A stretch of DNA of 64,000 nucleotides, taken from Bacteroidales bacterium. Its GTDB lineage: Bacteria > Bacteroidota > Bacteroidia > Bacteroidales > VadinHA17. Every line of letters begins with the position of its first letter. Within the stretch, counting starts at the first letter, position 1. The notes beneath the pieces were generated by a model. It saw nothing but the letters and a program-made list of their open reading frames with translations. It did not search any database and was not told the DNA's origin. The position numbers and the translations under genes are program-made. The stretch lies in assembly GCA_016709865.1 (NCBI GenBank), contig JADJLX010000006.1:310001-374000 (forward strand), in the 5' to 3' direction. Positions 1-8,713 of the stretch are shown one piece after another.

Positions 1-26
1 TGAACAAAAGCCAAATGTGATATCAT
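1..26 (-). CDS. lpxA: LpxA N-terminus (UDP-GlcNAc acyltransferase), cut by window edge
   Basis: An ATG on the minus strand at 26-24 opens a frame reading M-I-S-H-L-A-F-V before the window ends. Bacteroidota LpxA proteins usually begin M-I-S-P-L-A-Y-(V/I)-H, and lpxA normally follows lpxC/fabZ, whose stop lies only 7 bases upstream here. LpxA transfers a 3-hydroxyacyl chain to UDP-GlcNAc as the first step of lipid A synthesis. The call rests on eight residues and gene order, so it is an inference, although both lines agree. Confidence 0.72.
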
Positions 27-33
27 TAACCTG

Positions 34-1428
34 TTATTTATTTTTTACTACCTGTGCTGTCATTTCACCTTCGAGTACAAGCTTATTTCCAACAAAAGCC
101 TGGCCGAACATAGTCACAATACCTCGTCTGATAACATCAGCAAGTTCCATTTTTAATATTACAGTATCGCCCGGAACAACCTTCTGTTTGAACTTAAGCT
201 TATCGATCTTTAAGAAATAAGTTGAATATCTTTCCGGTTCTTCCACAGTACTTAGTACCAGCAATCCGCCGGTCTGTGCAAGTGCTTCAACGAGCAGGAC
301 TCCCGGCATAACTGGTTCTTCAGGGAAATGACCCTGAAAAAATGCTTCGTTGAATGTTACATTTTTTATTCCGACAATAGAAGATTCATCGAGAGCAATA
401 ACTTTATCAACAAGTAAAAACGGGAACCTGTGCGGCAGACGTTTTTTGATCTCCTCAACAGTAAAAACCGGTGGCTGCGAAGGATCATAAACAGGGATCT
501 CACGCTTCGAAGCAGCTTTCTTCATCTCCTGTCGCATAATCTTGGCCAGACGGGTATTGGCATGATGGCCGGGACGGGTTGCAACTATCTTTCCTTTTAT
601 AGGATGCCCGACCAGTGCTATATCGCCCATAATATCGAGAAGTTTATGACGGGCCGGCTCATTAGGATAACGTAGTTCAGTATTATTGAGAACACCTGCT
701 ACGTGCGTGTTTATTCCCGGACGGTTAAAGAGTTTAGCAATACGGTCTATCTCAGACTGCTCAACCTCTTTTTCCAGGATCACAATTGCGTTGTCGAGAT
801 CTCCTCCCTTGATGAGTCCCATATTAAAAAGCGGCTCAAGCTCATGAAAGAAAACAAATGTACGGCTGTTGGCAATCTTCTTTTCAAAATCATCTATTGA
901 ATCAAGGATTGCATACTGGTTGCCAAGAATCTTCGAATTATAATCAATAAGTACATTTATGCTGAAATGATCGTCAGGATAAACAATAAGGTCAACACCA
1001 TGCTCCTCATCGGAGAAAGTAATTTTCTGCTTAACAACGAAATAGTTTCTGTCCTCTTTCAGTTCAACTATACCAGCTTCGTTTATTGCTTCAACAAATT
1101 TTAATGAAGATCCTCCCATAATAGGTGCTTCAGGACCATTCATTTCGATCAGAGCATTATCTACCCTCAAACCGTTAAATGCAGCAAGAACATGTTCGAT
1201 TGTTGAAACGGAGGCATTGTTATGAACGAGAGTTGTTCCCCTGGAAGTATCTGTAACATGCTCAGCAAGTGCATCTATAACAGGCTTCCCGGGAAGATCC
1301 GTTCTGCAGAATTTATATCCATGATTAGCCGGAGCAGGTTTGAATGTTATTGTAACGTTTATACCGGTATGTAACCCTTTTCCGGTGAGGCTTATTTCCC
1401 TGGCAAGGGTCCTTTGTTTTTCACTCAT
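34..1428 (-). CDS. lpxC/fabZ: Bifunctional LpxC deacetylase / FabZ dehydratase
   Basis: This is a 464-residue fusion. Residues 1 to about 300 are LpxC, the zinc UDP-3-O-acyl-GlcNAc deacetylase that commits the cell to lipid A. The N-terminal S-L-T-G-K-G-L-H-T-G motif, T-I-E-H around His79 and H-K-x-x-D-x-x-G-D at His261/Asp265 give the zinc ligands and the active site. Residues from about 315 to the end are FabZ, the 3-hydroxyacyl-ACP dehydratase, with the hot-dog-fold catalytic G-H-F-P at His366 and the E in V-L-L-V-E-A-L near 380. Fusion of these two genes is a known trait of Bacteroidota and links lipid A and fatty acid supply. It sits between lpxD (121 bases upstream) and lpxA, in one minus-strand block. 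Confidence 0.97.
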   Translation of the reverse strand: MSEKQRTLAREISLTGKGLHTGINVTITFKPAPANHGYKFCRTDLPGKPVIDALAEHVTDTSRGTTLVHNNASVSTIEHVLAAFNGLRVDNALIEMNGPEAPIMGGSSLKFVEAINEAGIVELKEDRNYFVVKQKITFSDEEHGVDLIVYPDDHFSINVLIDYNSKILGNQYAILDSIDDFEKKIANSRTFVFFHELEPLFNMGLIKGGDLDNAIVILEKEVEQSEIDRIAKLFNRPGINTHVAGVLNNTELRYPNEPARHKLLDIMGDIALVGHPIKGKIVATRPGHHANTRLAKIMRQEMKKAASKREIPVYDPSQPPVFTVEEIKKRLPHRFPFLLVDKVIALDESSIVGIKNVTFNEAFFQGHFPEEPVMPGVLLVEALAQTGGLLVLSTVEEPERYSTYFLKIDKLKFKQKVVPGDTVILKMELADVIRRGIVTMFGQAFVGNKLVLEGEMTAQVVKNK

Positions 1429-1549
1429 CAGTGGTAGAAATTAATTTAGATTCCGGGTACAAAAAAAATAAAAATAATTCGAACAATCCAGAAAATTCTT
1501 CATTAACTAAATTTAATCCAACATATTCTGTTTCGAATCTGATGTAAAA

Positions 1550-2587
1550 CTACTTCTTTTTCAATGAATCCACCTCTTTTTCAAGGGTATCAACCTTTAT
1601 TTTGAGTTCAGGTAAATATTTAAAGATCACTGAAGATTTGAGAAACTGTTTGACATCAATTGCAGGGGAACCTAAAATGGTAGTATTCTCTGTTTTTATA
1701 TTTCCTGCTATACCTGCCTGTCCTCCAGCTTTGGTTCCGTCAGCTATCCTGCTGTGTCCTGCCACTGCAACCTGTCCTCCGAACATGCAGTTTTTTCCAA
1801 CCTTTACTGATCCGGCAAAGCCCGACTGAGCAGCAATTACTGTATTCTGGCCTATTTCAACATTGTGCGCAATCTGGATAAGATTATCAAGCTTTACACC
1901 ATTCCTGATAATTGTTGAACCCATGGTTGCACGATCAACAGTGACATTCGCCCCAATCTCAACATCATCTTCGATTATAACATTCCCGATCTGAGGTATT
2001 TTAAGGTATCTGCCATCTTCCTGCGGGGCAAAACCAAAACCGTCGCTTCCTATTACTGAACCTGCATGAATAATACAATTATTGCCAATTATACACTCAT
2101 GGTATATCTTCACTCCGGGGAACAGGGTACAGTTATTGCCGATTTTGGAATCATCACCTATATAGCTGTGAGGATAGATTTTGCATCCGTCACCTATAAC
2201 AGCATTTTCACCGATGAATGTGTAAGCACCCAGATAAACATCCTTTCCCATTTTTGCGGAGGGAGATACTATAGCTGTTGGATGGACTCCCAGTTTCTTT
2301 GGTTTTGATGCCTCAACAAGGTTCAGAAGCGAAGCAAATGCCTCATACGCATTATTTACTCTGATAAGAGTTGCACTTATAGGACCAGAGGCCTTAAAAT
2401 CCTTATTTACAAGAACAACAGATGATTTTGTTGTATAAAGGAAATGTTCATATTTAGGATTTGAAAGAAATGAAAGAGCTCCTTCATGTCCCTCTTCAAT
2501 CTTGGCAACAGTACTGACCTTTATTTCAGGATTGCCTTCGATATCTCCCTTTAAAAATCCGGCGATTATTGCTGCAGTAAATTCCAT
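1550..2587 (-). CDS. lpxD: UDP-3-O-(3-hydroxyacyl)glucosamine N-acyltransferase LpxD
   Basis: The 345-residue protein has the LpxD layout: an N-terminal uridine-binding domain of about 100 residues, then a left-handed beta helix made of hexapeptide repeats (such as I-G-D-G-C-K and I-G-N-N-C-T) and a short C-terminal coiled-coil helix rich in K, E and L. The catalytic histidine is His241 in I-A-H-N-V-E-I-G. It adds the N-linked hydroxyacyl chain to the product of LpxC in the cytoplasm. The gene lies 16 bases downstream of the HD-domain gene and upstream of lpxC/fabZ, the usual Bacteroidota order. Confidence 0.96.
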   Translation of the reverse strand: MEFTAAIIAGFLKGDIEGNPEIKVSTVAKIEEGHEGALSFLSNPKYEHFLYTTKSSVVLVNKDFKASGPISATLIRVNNAYEAFASLLNLVEASKPKKLGVHPTAIVSPSAKMGKDVYLGAYTFIGENAVIGDGCKIYPHSYIGDDSKIGNNCTLFPGVKIYHECIIGNNCIIHAGSVIGSDGFGFAPQEDGRYLKIPQIGNVIIEDDVEIGANVTVDRATMGSTIIRNGVKLDNLIQIAHNVEIGQNTVIAAQSGFAGSVKVGKNCMFGGQVAVAGHSRIADGTKAGGQAGIAGNIKTENTTILGSPAIDVKQFLKSSVIFKYLPELKIKVDTLEKEVDSLKKK

Positions 2588-2603
2588 GATCTATACTTAA
2601 TTT

Positions 2604-3857
2604 TTATCGACACTCTTTTGGATAACAAAGAAAATTTTTGGTAACTCTTTCCGACAGAAACCTGTGATCGAACATATCCGATACAGACGAAATATCTGCA
2701 GTTGTTCCGTTCTTAAGCAGGATCTTTACTTCCGGAGCATCTGGAGTATAAGTCAGATTAGAGATACTACCCGTATATACATAATAATCTTCCAGCTCAG
2801 GACTGATCTTCATTAAAACTCCGGCTAAATTCTTAAGTTCACTGACTCTTTTGTCAGGGAACGGATCATTTTGCAGCTCAATTGCAAAAAGATCTCTCCT
2901 GGTCATTCTTCCGGAAAGATCTGATAGTACTTTATCAGAATCATCTGCCCAGTATTTCGCTGAAACAAGGATATCTGTATCATCAAGTCTTGTAAAGTTT
3001 GAAGCAATCAGTCCGGGAGTGAAAGTCCCGTCAGAAATCAGATCGGAAGATTCTATTTTATTATAAAGGAAGAACCTCAGAGCAGGTGTTGTATAGAGAT
3101 CTTTCCCTTCATTTGCAAGCTCCTTTGCGCGTTTAAGAATATTTACAAGAAGACTCTCCGATGAAAGAACTGTCTTATGCATGTATACCTGCCAGTACAT
3201 AAGCCTGCGGGCAATAAGAAATTTCTCGAGAGAATAGATCCCCTTCTCATCAATAACAAGCCGGTTATCGACCACATTAAGCATTCTTATAATCCTCTCA
3301 GAGCCAACAGAGCCTTCAATTACACCGGTAAAGAAACTGTCGCGGCGCAGGTAATCAAGCCTGTCCATATCCATCTGGCCTGAGATAAGCTCATAGAAAA
3401 ATTTACGGGGATATTTACCGGTAAAGATCTCAATGGCCAGATCGAGTTTCCCGTTATACTCTTCATTCATCTTCCTCATTAAAAGAAGTGAAAGATCCTC
3501 ATGAGTGATTCCGCTGATAATAGAATTCTCGAGGGCATGAGAAAACGGTCCATGACCGGCATCGTGAAGCAGAATTGCTATACATGTTGCCTCTTCTTCA
3601 TCTGCTGATATTGTTACACCTTTACTCCTGAGAGTACTGAATGCCATATCCATAAGATGCAGTGCTCCAAGTCCGTGCTGAAAACGACTGTGATTTGCTC
3701 CGGGATATACAAAACTGGTAAGCCCTAACTGCTTGATGTTCCGAAGTCTCTGAAACCATGGGTGTTCAATAAGGTCAAAAACAAAATCTCCGGGAATACT
3801 TATGAATCCATAAACCGGGTCATTTATTATTTTTCGCTTATTAGTAAGATATACCAC
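2604..3857 (-). CDS. HD-domain phosphohydrolase (dGTPase/SpoT-like family, COG1078)
   Basis: An HD-superfamily metal-dependent phosphohydrolase of about 417 residues. The metal-binding motifs are R-F-Q-H-G-L-G (first His), L-L-H-D-A-G-H-G-P-F-S-H (HD pair), and D-R-L-D-Y-L-R-R-D (distal Asp). Relatives include YwfO-type dNTP triphosphohydrolases, but the substrate cannot be fixed from sequence. The reading frame is open back to a TTG at 3926. I prefer the GTG at 3857, because family members begin with a short N-T-N-K-R-K-I-I-N-D-P-V-Y-G-F-like stretch and the residues before it look like translated leader; neither start has a clear ribosome binding site. It is the promoter-proximal gene of the lpx block, an arrangement common in Bacteroidota whose logic is unknown. 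Confidence 0.88.
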   Translation of the reverse strand: MVYLTNKRKIINDPVYGFISIPGDFVFDLIEHPWFQRLRNIKQLGLTSFVYPGANHSRFQHGLGALHLMDMAFSTLRSKGVTISADEEEATCIAILLHDAGHGPFSHALENSIISGITHEDLSLLLMRKMNEEYNGKLDLAIEIFTGKYPRKFFYELISGQMDMDRLDYLRRDSFFTGVIEGSVGSERIIRMLNVVDNRLVIDEKGIYSLEKFLIARRLMYWQVYMHKTVLSSESLLVNILKRAKELANEGKDLYTTPALRFFLYNKIESSDLISDGTFTPGLIASNFTRLDDTDILVSAKYWADDSDKVLSDLSGRMTRRDLFAIELQNDPFPDKRVSELKNLAGVLMKISPELEDYYVYTGSISNLTYTPDAPEVKILLKNGTTADISSVSDMFDHRFLSERVTKNFLCYPKECR

Positions 3858-4176
3858 ATGAAAAAATTTAATTACAAAAATAGGAATTAGTTTCAGATTG
3901 CAATAATTCAGGTTTTCACAACCCAAATACCATTGTCATAAAAAAAACCTTAAAGATTTTGGAAATGCAAATAATATAGCTCTACTTTGCATTTCAAAGT
4001 ACTTTTAACTATCAGAATGAAGAAATCGCTGACATTATTATCGAAGAATTATAATGTTCTTAAATGCAGCATGTTGTACAACATAAATTTTTATTGTAAC
4101 AATTGAAATATTTTCCGTCTTTAATGCGTCAAATACTCATAATTGATTACCTCTGTGAAATAAATAACAGTTCTCT
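3858..4176. promoter_or_regulatory. Divergent intergenic region with three inverted repeats
   Basis: This 319-base AT-rich gap separates the lpx block (minus) from the ABC/RND block (plus) and must hold both promoters. Three dyads are visible. TACTTTG and CAAAGTA flank 5 bases at 3983-4001. A perfect 14-base palindrome, ATGTTGTACAACAT, lies at 4071-4084. ATTGT-A-ACAAT lies at 4093-4103. The last two share TTGT/ACAA half sites and sit 9 bases apart, about 75-105 bases before the ABC ATPase start, so they could be paired operators. No exact TAnnTTFG-type -7 element (TAnnTTTG) was found here, and no regulator gene is adjacent. The operator reading is inference. Confidence 0.4.
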
Positions 4177-5070
4177 ATGAAAATTGAAATTCAGGGCCTT
4201 AACCAGATATATCCAAACGGCAACCATGCTTTAAAAGATATTAACCTTGAGTTTGGCACCGGCATGTTCGGACTTCTTGGTCCTAACGGTGCCGGAAAAT
4301 CAAGTCTGATGAGGATTATGGTTACCCTGATGAAACCATCATCAGGTGTGGTGCTTGTTGACGGAAAAGACATACAGAAAAACAGGAAAGAGCTTCGAAA
4401 GATCCTTGGATATCTTCCACAGGATTTCAGATTTTTTACTTCACTTAAGACATGGGAGTTTCTCGATTATTCAGGGGCTCTTGCCGGCTTACAAAATAAA
4501 AAGGAAAGAATTGCTGAAGTTGACAGACTGCTTGATCAGGTGGGACTTCTCGAAGTTCGTGACAGACAGGCCAACAGGTTATCCGGCGGTATGAAAAGAA
4601 GGCTGGGCATTGCCCAGGCTTTGATCGGTAATCCTAAAATCATTGTTGTAGATGAACCGACAACAGGGCTGGACCCTGATGAAAGAATACGATTCAGAAA
4701 TATTTTATCGCAGCTGAGTCAGCACGATGTTACAATAATACTTTCAACTCATATCGTTGGCGACATTTCTTCAACATGTCAGGGCATGGCTCTCCTCAAC
4801 CGGGGTGAGCTTGTCTTTTCAGGGTCACCTGAAAATCTCGTTAAACACGCTGAAGGGCATGTTTTCAAAATGAATCTTAATCCATACGATTATGAGAGGG
4901 TCAAGGAAAGGTACAATGTGATATCCACTATTCCGGTTGATTCGGGCTGGGAAGTCCAGATTGTTTCTGATGAAGCTCCTGAGTATCCCTCAGCTGAAAT
5001 TATTCCGAACATTGAACATGCTTATGTATACTTTATGGAGCATAAATTACACGCTGATATAACTGATTAA
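4177..5070 (+). CDS. ABC transporter ATP-binding protein
   Basis: This 297-residue nucleotide-binding protein shows Walker A G-P-N-G-A-G-K-S at 35-42, the signature L-S-G-G-M-K-R-R-L near 135, Walker B I-I-V-V-D-E-P near 155 and the H-loop in S-T-H-I-V. The family is the ABC-2 exporter ATPase type. It lies 15 bases before a large permease gene, its probable partner. It is a clear paralog of the ATPase domain fused to the RND protein at 18.3-19.1 kb: both share M-F-G-L-L-G-P-N-G-A-G-K, E-R-I-R-F-R-N after Walker B and a C-terminal P-N-(I/L)-E-(H/D)-A-Y motif. The substrate is unknown. Confidence 0.95.
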   Translation: MKIEIQGLNQIYPNGNHALKDINLEFGTGMFGLLGPNGAGKSSLMRIMVTLMKPSSGVVLVDGKDIQKNRKELRKILGYLPQDFRFFTSLKTWEFLDYSGALAGLQNKKERIAEVDRLLDQVGLLEVRDRQANRLSGGMKRRLGIAQALIGNPKIIVVDEPTTGLDPDERIRFRNILSQLSQHDVTIILSTHIVGDISSTCQGMALLNRGELVFSGSPENLVKHAEGHVFKMNLNPYDYERVKERYNVISTIPVDSGWEVQIVSDEAPEYPSAEIIPNIEHAYVYFMEHKLHADITD

Positions 5071-5085
5071 CAACGAAATAAGATT

Positions 5086-8000
5086 ATGTCACTCATTCAT
5101 AACATAGGTACGGTTGCACGGTATGAAGCAAAAACACTCCGGAGAAGCTGGTTTTTCAGACTTTTTTCTTTGGGAGCATTGTTCATCTTCACCTTTTTGA
5201 ATATCGGCCTTTTTTCACCAATCGGAGATGAATCGTGGGACCTGGTTTCAATCTCCTCCTCAGTCCCGCTAATTAACCTTTATCTTCTTAATATAGGTCA
5301 GGCTATTGTTGTAATATTTCTGGCTGCAGATTTTCTGAAGAGAGATAAGAAACTCGATACGAATGAAGTTTTATACACAAGATCAATGTCTAACTTCGAA
5401 TATGTTATCGGGAAAACCTGGGGTATTCTTCGTCTCTTTCTTGGTCTCGATCTGATCATTCTCGCTATCGGACTTCTGATGAATATCATATCGAAAACAA
5501 TGTCGATAGATTACATGGCTTATGTAGCATATTTGCTGATCATATGTGTTCCAACTATAGTATTCAGTCTGGGTCTGGCATTTGTTCTGATGTCGGTTAT
5601 AAGAAATCAGGCGATTACATTTCTTCTTCTTCTTGGCATAGCCGCACTGAACATGTTCTACCTGTGGTTCAGGCTTGGATCAATATTTGACTACTCTGCC
5701 TTTGGTCTGCCGGTTTTCAAATCGGATGTTATCGGATTCTCAAACCTCAGCTTCATCATAAACCAGCGACTGCTCTATTTTTTCCTTGGAATGGCACTGG
5801 TACTGGCAACTGTACTTCTTTTTAAAAGGCTTCCCCAGTCGAGGGCGCACAGGATCTTCACGATTGTATTCATGATTATTTTTACAATTGCTGCAGGATA
5901 CTGCGGATATAACACCTATGCTGCATATGCCAAAGGAGTAAGCGATAAAGAGGCAGTAATAGAGACAAATAAAAAGTTCGAAAACAGGAATTTTGCAAGT
6001 ACCACAAATGTATCTATTAATGTTGCCCATAAAGGAGAATCCATAGAGGCAGAGACTAAAATCACTTTTATAAATGATAACAGGGAACCTCTTGACACTT
6101 ACCTGTTCTCATTAAATCCTTCGCTAAATGTTATAAATGTCAATTCCGCCGGAAAAGACATGAAATTCACAAAGACAAATCATATAATTGAGATTGATCC
6201 CGGGAAACCGCTCAACCCGGGAGAGACCGACAGTGTCACAATTACATATGCAGGTTCAATACTGGAATCATTCTGTTACCCTAATTACAGCGACAACATG
6301 AAAGAAAACCAGTACCGTATTGCAATGCTTAATGTTAACAAACGACAGGCCTTCCTTGAGGAAAAGTATTTGTTACTAACACCTGAAACACACTGGTATC
6401 CTGTTACTTCGCTTAACTACTATCCTTCAAATCCGGCCAGGATTAAAATTGACTTCAGCAATTATTCCCTGAGAGTTAAGGATGAACCGGGAATGACTGC
6501 TGTTTCACAGGGAAGGAAAAATATTGTTGATGGACACAGCATCTTCTCGCCCGACACTCCTCTCACCGGACTTACACTTGCAATAGGAAATTATATGTCG
6601 GACACACTGAAAGTTGACTCCGTTGAATATATAACATATCACTTCCCCGGCCATGATTATTATAAAAAGGACCTTTCAGAGATCAGTGACACTCTGAAAA
6701 ATCTCGTTTCGGGAATTATGAGAGAGCTTGAAACAAATTTTTCTACAAAATATCCGTTTAAGACACTTAGTCTGGCAGAAGTGCCTGTTCAGTTCTTCTC
6801 ATATCCAAAATCAAGCACACAGACCAGGGCAGAGGTCCAGCCTTCACTCGTTTTACTTCCTGAAAAATTATCAACTCTTGATAACGCCGGATTCCTTAAA
6901 CAATTTACAAGACAAAAGAAAAGGATGGCCAGACAAAACCAGGTCATAACAGATAAAGAACTGCAGGTCAGACTCTTTAATAACTTCATTCGGAATACTT
7001 TTATTAGCGGAGAGAACTACAGGTTTGTAAACGGTGTAGCAGCAAATGAACCGACAAGATATCGTCTGGGACCAAGTTTCTATTTTTTCAAGAATAATTT
7101 TTATTCATCTGAATATCCGGTAATTAATGCGGTTTTCGAATCTCATCTGCAAAAACTGCTCCAGCAGGGTCCGCGTGGAGGTTTCCAGGAGATGTCGGGT
7201 ATGCTGTCGGAGAATGACAGAGCAAATCTGATACTGAAAGAGTATAGTTTTAAGGAGTTATTGAAGAAAAATCCGGCAGGAGATACAATTAGAACAGTAT
7301 TAACCGTAAAAGGCGACTGGTTCTTTAACCTGCTCAGATCAAAAGCCGGTATTGAGGAATTCAAGACCTGGTTTTCGCAATACACTGACAAACAGTCGTT
7401 TAAACATGTTGATATTCAGCAATTTAATGCAGACGTAAAGGAGAAATTCGGATTTGAGTTCTATCCCTATCTAAATGACTGGTTCAATGGTAAGGAACAG
7501 CCGGGATTTCTGTTTGACAAACTTAGCGTTTCAGAGATAGTAGTCGGAGACAGATCAAGGTACCAGGTAACTTTCATTGCCTCCAATCCGGAACCGGTCC
7601 CCGGCCTATTCAATGTCGCTTTCAGAACAGGCGGACCAGGTGGTGCCGGAAGAGGAGGAATGCAAACTACAATGACATTTCAGGGAGGCGGAAGGGGTGG
7701 TATAACAATATCAACTCAGGGAAGAGGAATGGAGGCTGCCGATATCTCTAAAATAATCTTTATGGGACCCGGAGAAGCACGAAGAATTGGAATTGTTCTC
7801 GATGCACAACCCAGGGCTATGCTTGTTAACACCTTATTTTCCAAAAACATACCGGGAGAAATTAATATGCCGGTATCTGAAATAATAAAATCAAAGAGCA
7901 GTACAAAAGAATTCTCCGGAGAAGAGCTTCTTCCTAAAATTCCTGATTTCACCGATCCGTCAGTGATTATTGTTGATAATGAGGACAGCAGCTTCATATC

Positions 8001-8568
8001 CAGTAAACAAAATACAGTAAGCCCGCTGAAAAAATTGCTTGGAATTGAAAACAGACGAGGAAAGACTTATCAGGCAGTAAGTATGTGGAATATTCCGGAA
8101 TACTGGCAGCCGGTAGTACTATCTACCTATTACGGAAAATATATTCTGTCGTCGGTATATACAAGGGCAGGAACAGGTGATAAGTCCATATCCTGGACAA
8201 CAATTATAAAAGAGCCTGATTATTATGATATATACTGCTATATCGGTAAAACTGTAAATAATATGATGATTCGTGGCGGGCGGGCAGGTGCCGGGCCTGG
8301 CGGACCTGGAGGACAAGGTGGCCCGGGTGGTCCGGGAGGACAAGCAGGTGGGCAGCCCGCAGAGAGTCCTTATAAGGATATGCATTACAAAATTTACCAC
8401 GACGAAGGGGTTGAAGAGATAACACTCGACTATGAAAATGCTGAGGGGGGTTGGAATAACCTGGGAAGATATTACCTCTCTCCTGATACAGCAAAGGTTG
8501 TCTTGACTAACCAGTCTTCGGGAAGAATTGTAATTGGAGATGCGATTAAATGGGTGAAGCAGAATTAG
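5086..8568 (+). CDS. ABC-2 permease fused to degenerate M1-peptidase-like domain
   Basis: This 1160-residue protein begins with about 270 residues holding six or more hydrophobic segments typical of an ABC-2 permease. A short cytoplasm-to-outside transition follows near residue 280. The rest is a long extracytoplasmic part resembling the M1 aminopeptidase-like half found in Bacteroidota ABC permease/M1 fusions. I find no H-E-x-x-H zinc motif and no G-A-M-E-N motif, so the peptidase part is probably inactive and structural. Two glycine-rich stretches stand out, at about residues 850-890 and 1060-1090, the latter with repeated G-G-P-G-G units. The gene follows its ATPase by 15 bases. The role is export or envelope handling of an unknown substrate. 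Confidence 0.85.
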   Translation: MSLIHNIGTVARYEAKTLRRSWFFRLFSLGALFIFTFLNIGLFSPIGDESWDLVSISSSVPLINLYLLNIGQAIVVIFLAADFLKRDKKLDTNEVLYTRSMSNFEYVIGKTWGILRLFLGLDLIILAIGLLMNIISKTMSIDYMAYVAYLLIICVPTIVFSLGLAFVLMSVIRNQAITFLLLLGIAALNMFYLWFRLGSIFDYSAFGLPVFKSDVIGFSNLSFIINQRLLYFFLGMALVLATVLLFKRLPQSRAHRIFTIVFMIIFTIAAGYCGYNTYAAYAKGVSDKEAVIETNKKFENRNFASTTNVSINVAHKGESIEAETKITFINDNREPLDTYLFSLNPSLNVINVNSAGKDMKFTKTNHIIEIDPGKPLNPGETDSVTITYAGSILESFCYPNYSDNMKENQYRIAMLNVNKRQAFLEEKYLLLTPETHWYPVTSLNYYPSNPARIKIDFSNYSLRVKDEPGMTAVSQGRKNIVDGHSIFSPDTPLTGLTLAIGNYMSDTLKVDSVEYITYHFPGHDYYKKDLSEISDTLKNLVSGIMRELETNFSTKYPFKTLSLAEVPVQFFSYPKSSTQTRAEVQPSLVLLPEKLSTLDNAGFLKQFTRQKKRMARQNQVITDKELQVRLFNNFIRNTFISGENYRFVNGVAANEPTRYRLGPSFYFFKNNFYSSEYPVINAVFESHLQKLLQQGPRGGFQEMSGMLSENDRANLILKEYSFKELLKKNPAGDTIRTVLTVKGDWFFNLLRSKAGIEEFKTWFSQYTDKQSFKHVDIQQFNADVKEKFGFEFYPYLNDWFNGKEQPGFLFDKLSVSEIVVGDRSRYQVTFIASNPEPVPGLFNVAFRTGGPGGAGRGGMQTTMTFQGGGRGGITISTQGRGMEAADISKIIFMGPGEARRIGIVLDAQPRAMLVNTLFSKNIPGEINMPVSEIIKSKSSTKEFSGEELLPKIPDFTDPSVIIVDNEDSSFISSKQNTVSPLKKLLGIENRRGKTYQAVSMWNIPEYWQPVVLSTYYGKYILSSVYTRAGTGDKSISWTTIIKEPDYYDIYCYIGKTVNNMMIRGGRAGAGPGGPGGQGGPGGPGGQAGGQPAESPYKDMHYKIYHDEGVEEITLDYENAEGGWNNLGRYYLSPDTAKVVLTNQSSGRIVIGDAIKWVKQN

Positions 8569-8596
8569 ATAAAGACAAAGGACAAAAGCAAAAAAA

Positions 8597-8676
8597 GCGT
8601 AGAGCGTAGAGCGTAAAGCCTAGTTTGGGAGAAATGAACTCCGTGTAACTCTGTGGTACTCTGTGTAACTCTGTGT
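8597..8676. repeat. Short tandem repeats: 7-base x3 and 10-base x4
   Basis: The 145-base gap before the TolC gene holds two tandem arrays. GCGTAGA, GCGTAGA, GCGTAAA runs from 8597 to 8617. Four 10-base units (AACTCCGTGT, AACTCTGTGG, TACTCTGTGT, AACTCTGTGT) run from 8637 to 8676. Neither is coding. Similar short-period tracts occur in other gaps of the window. Confidence 0.85.
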
Positions 8677-8713
8677 TAAAAAGGATTTGAGTATTTAGAA
8701 TAAACATCATAAT

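Noticed and set aside
8275..8370. Glycine-rich stretch as a DNA-level repeat insertion
   Set aside because: The codons stay in frame and vary at third positions, so it reads as protein low complexity rather than a separate mobile repeat.
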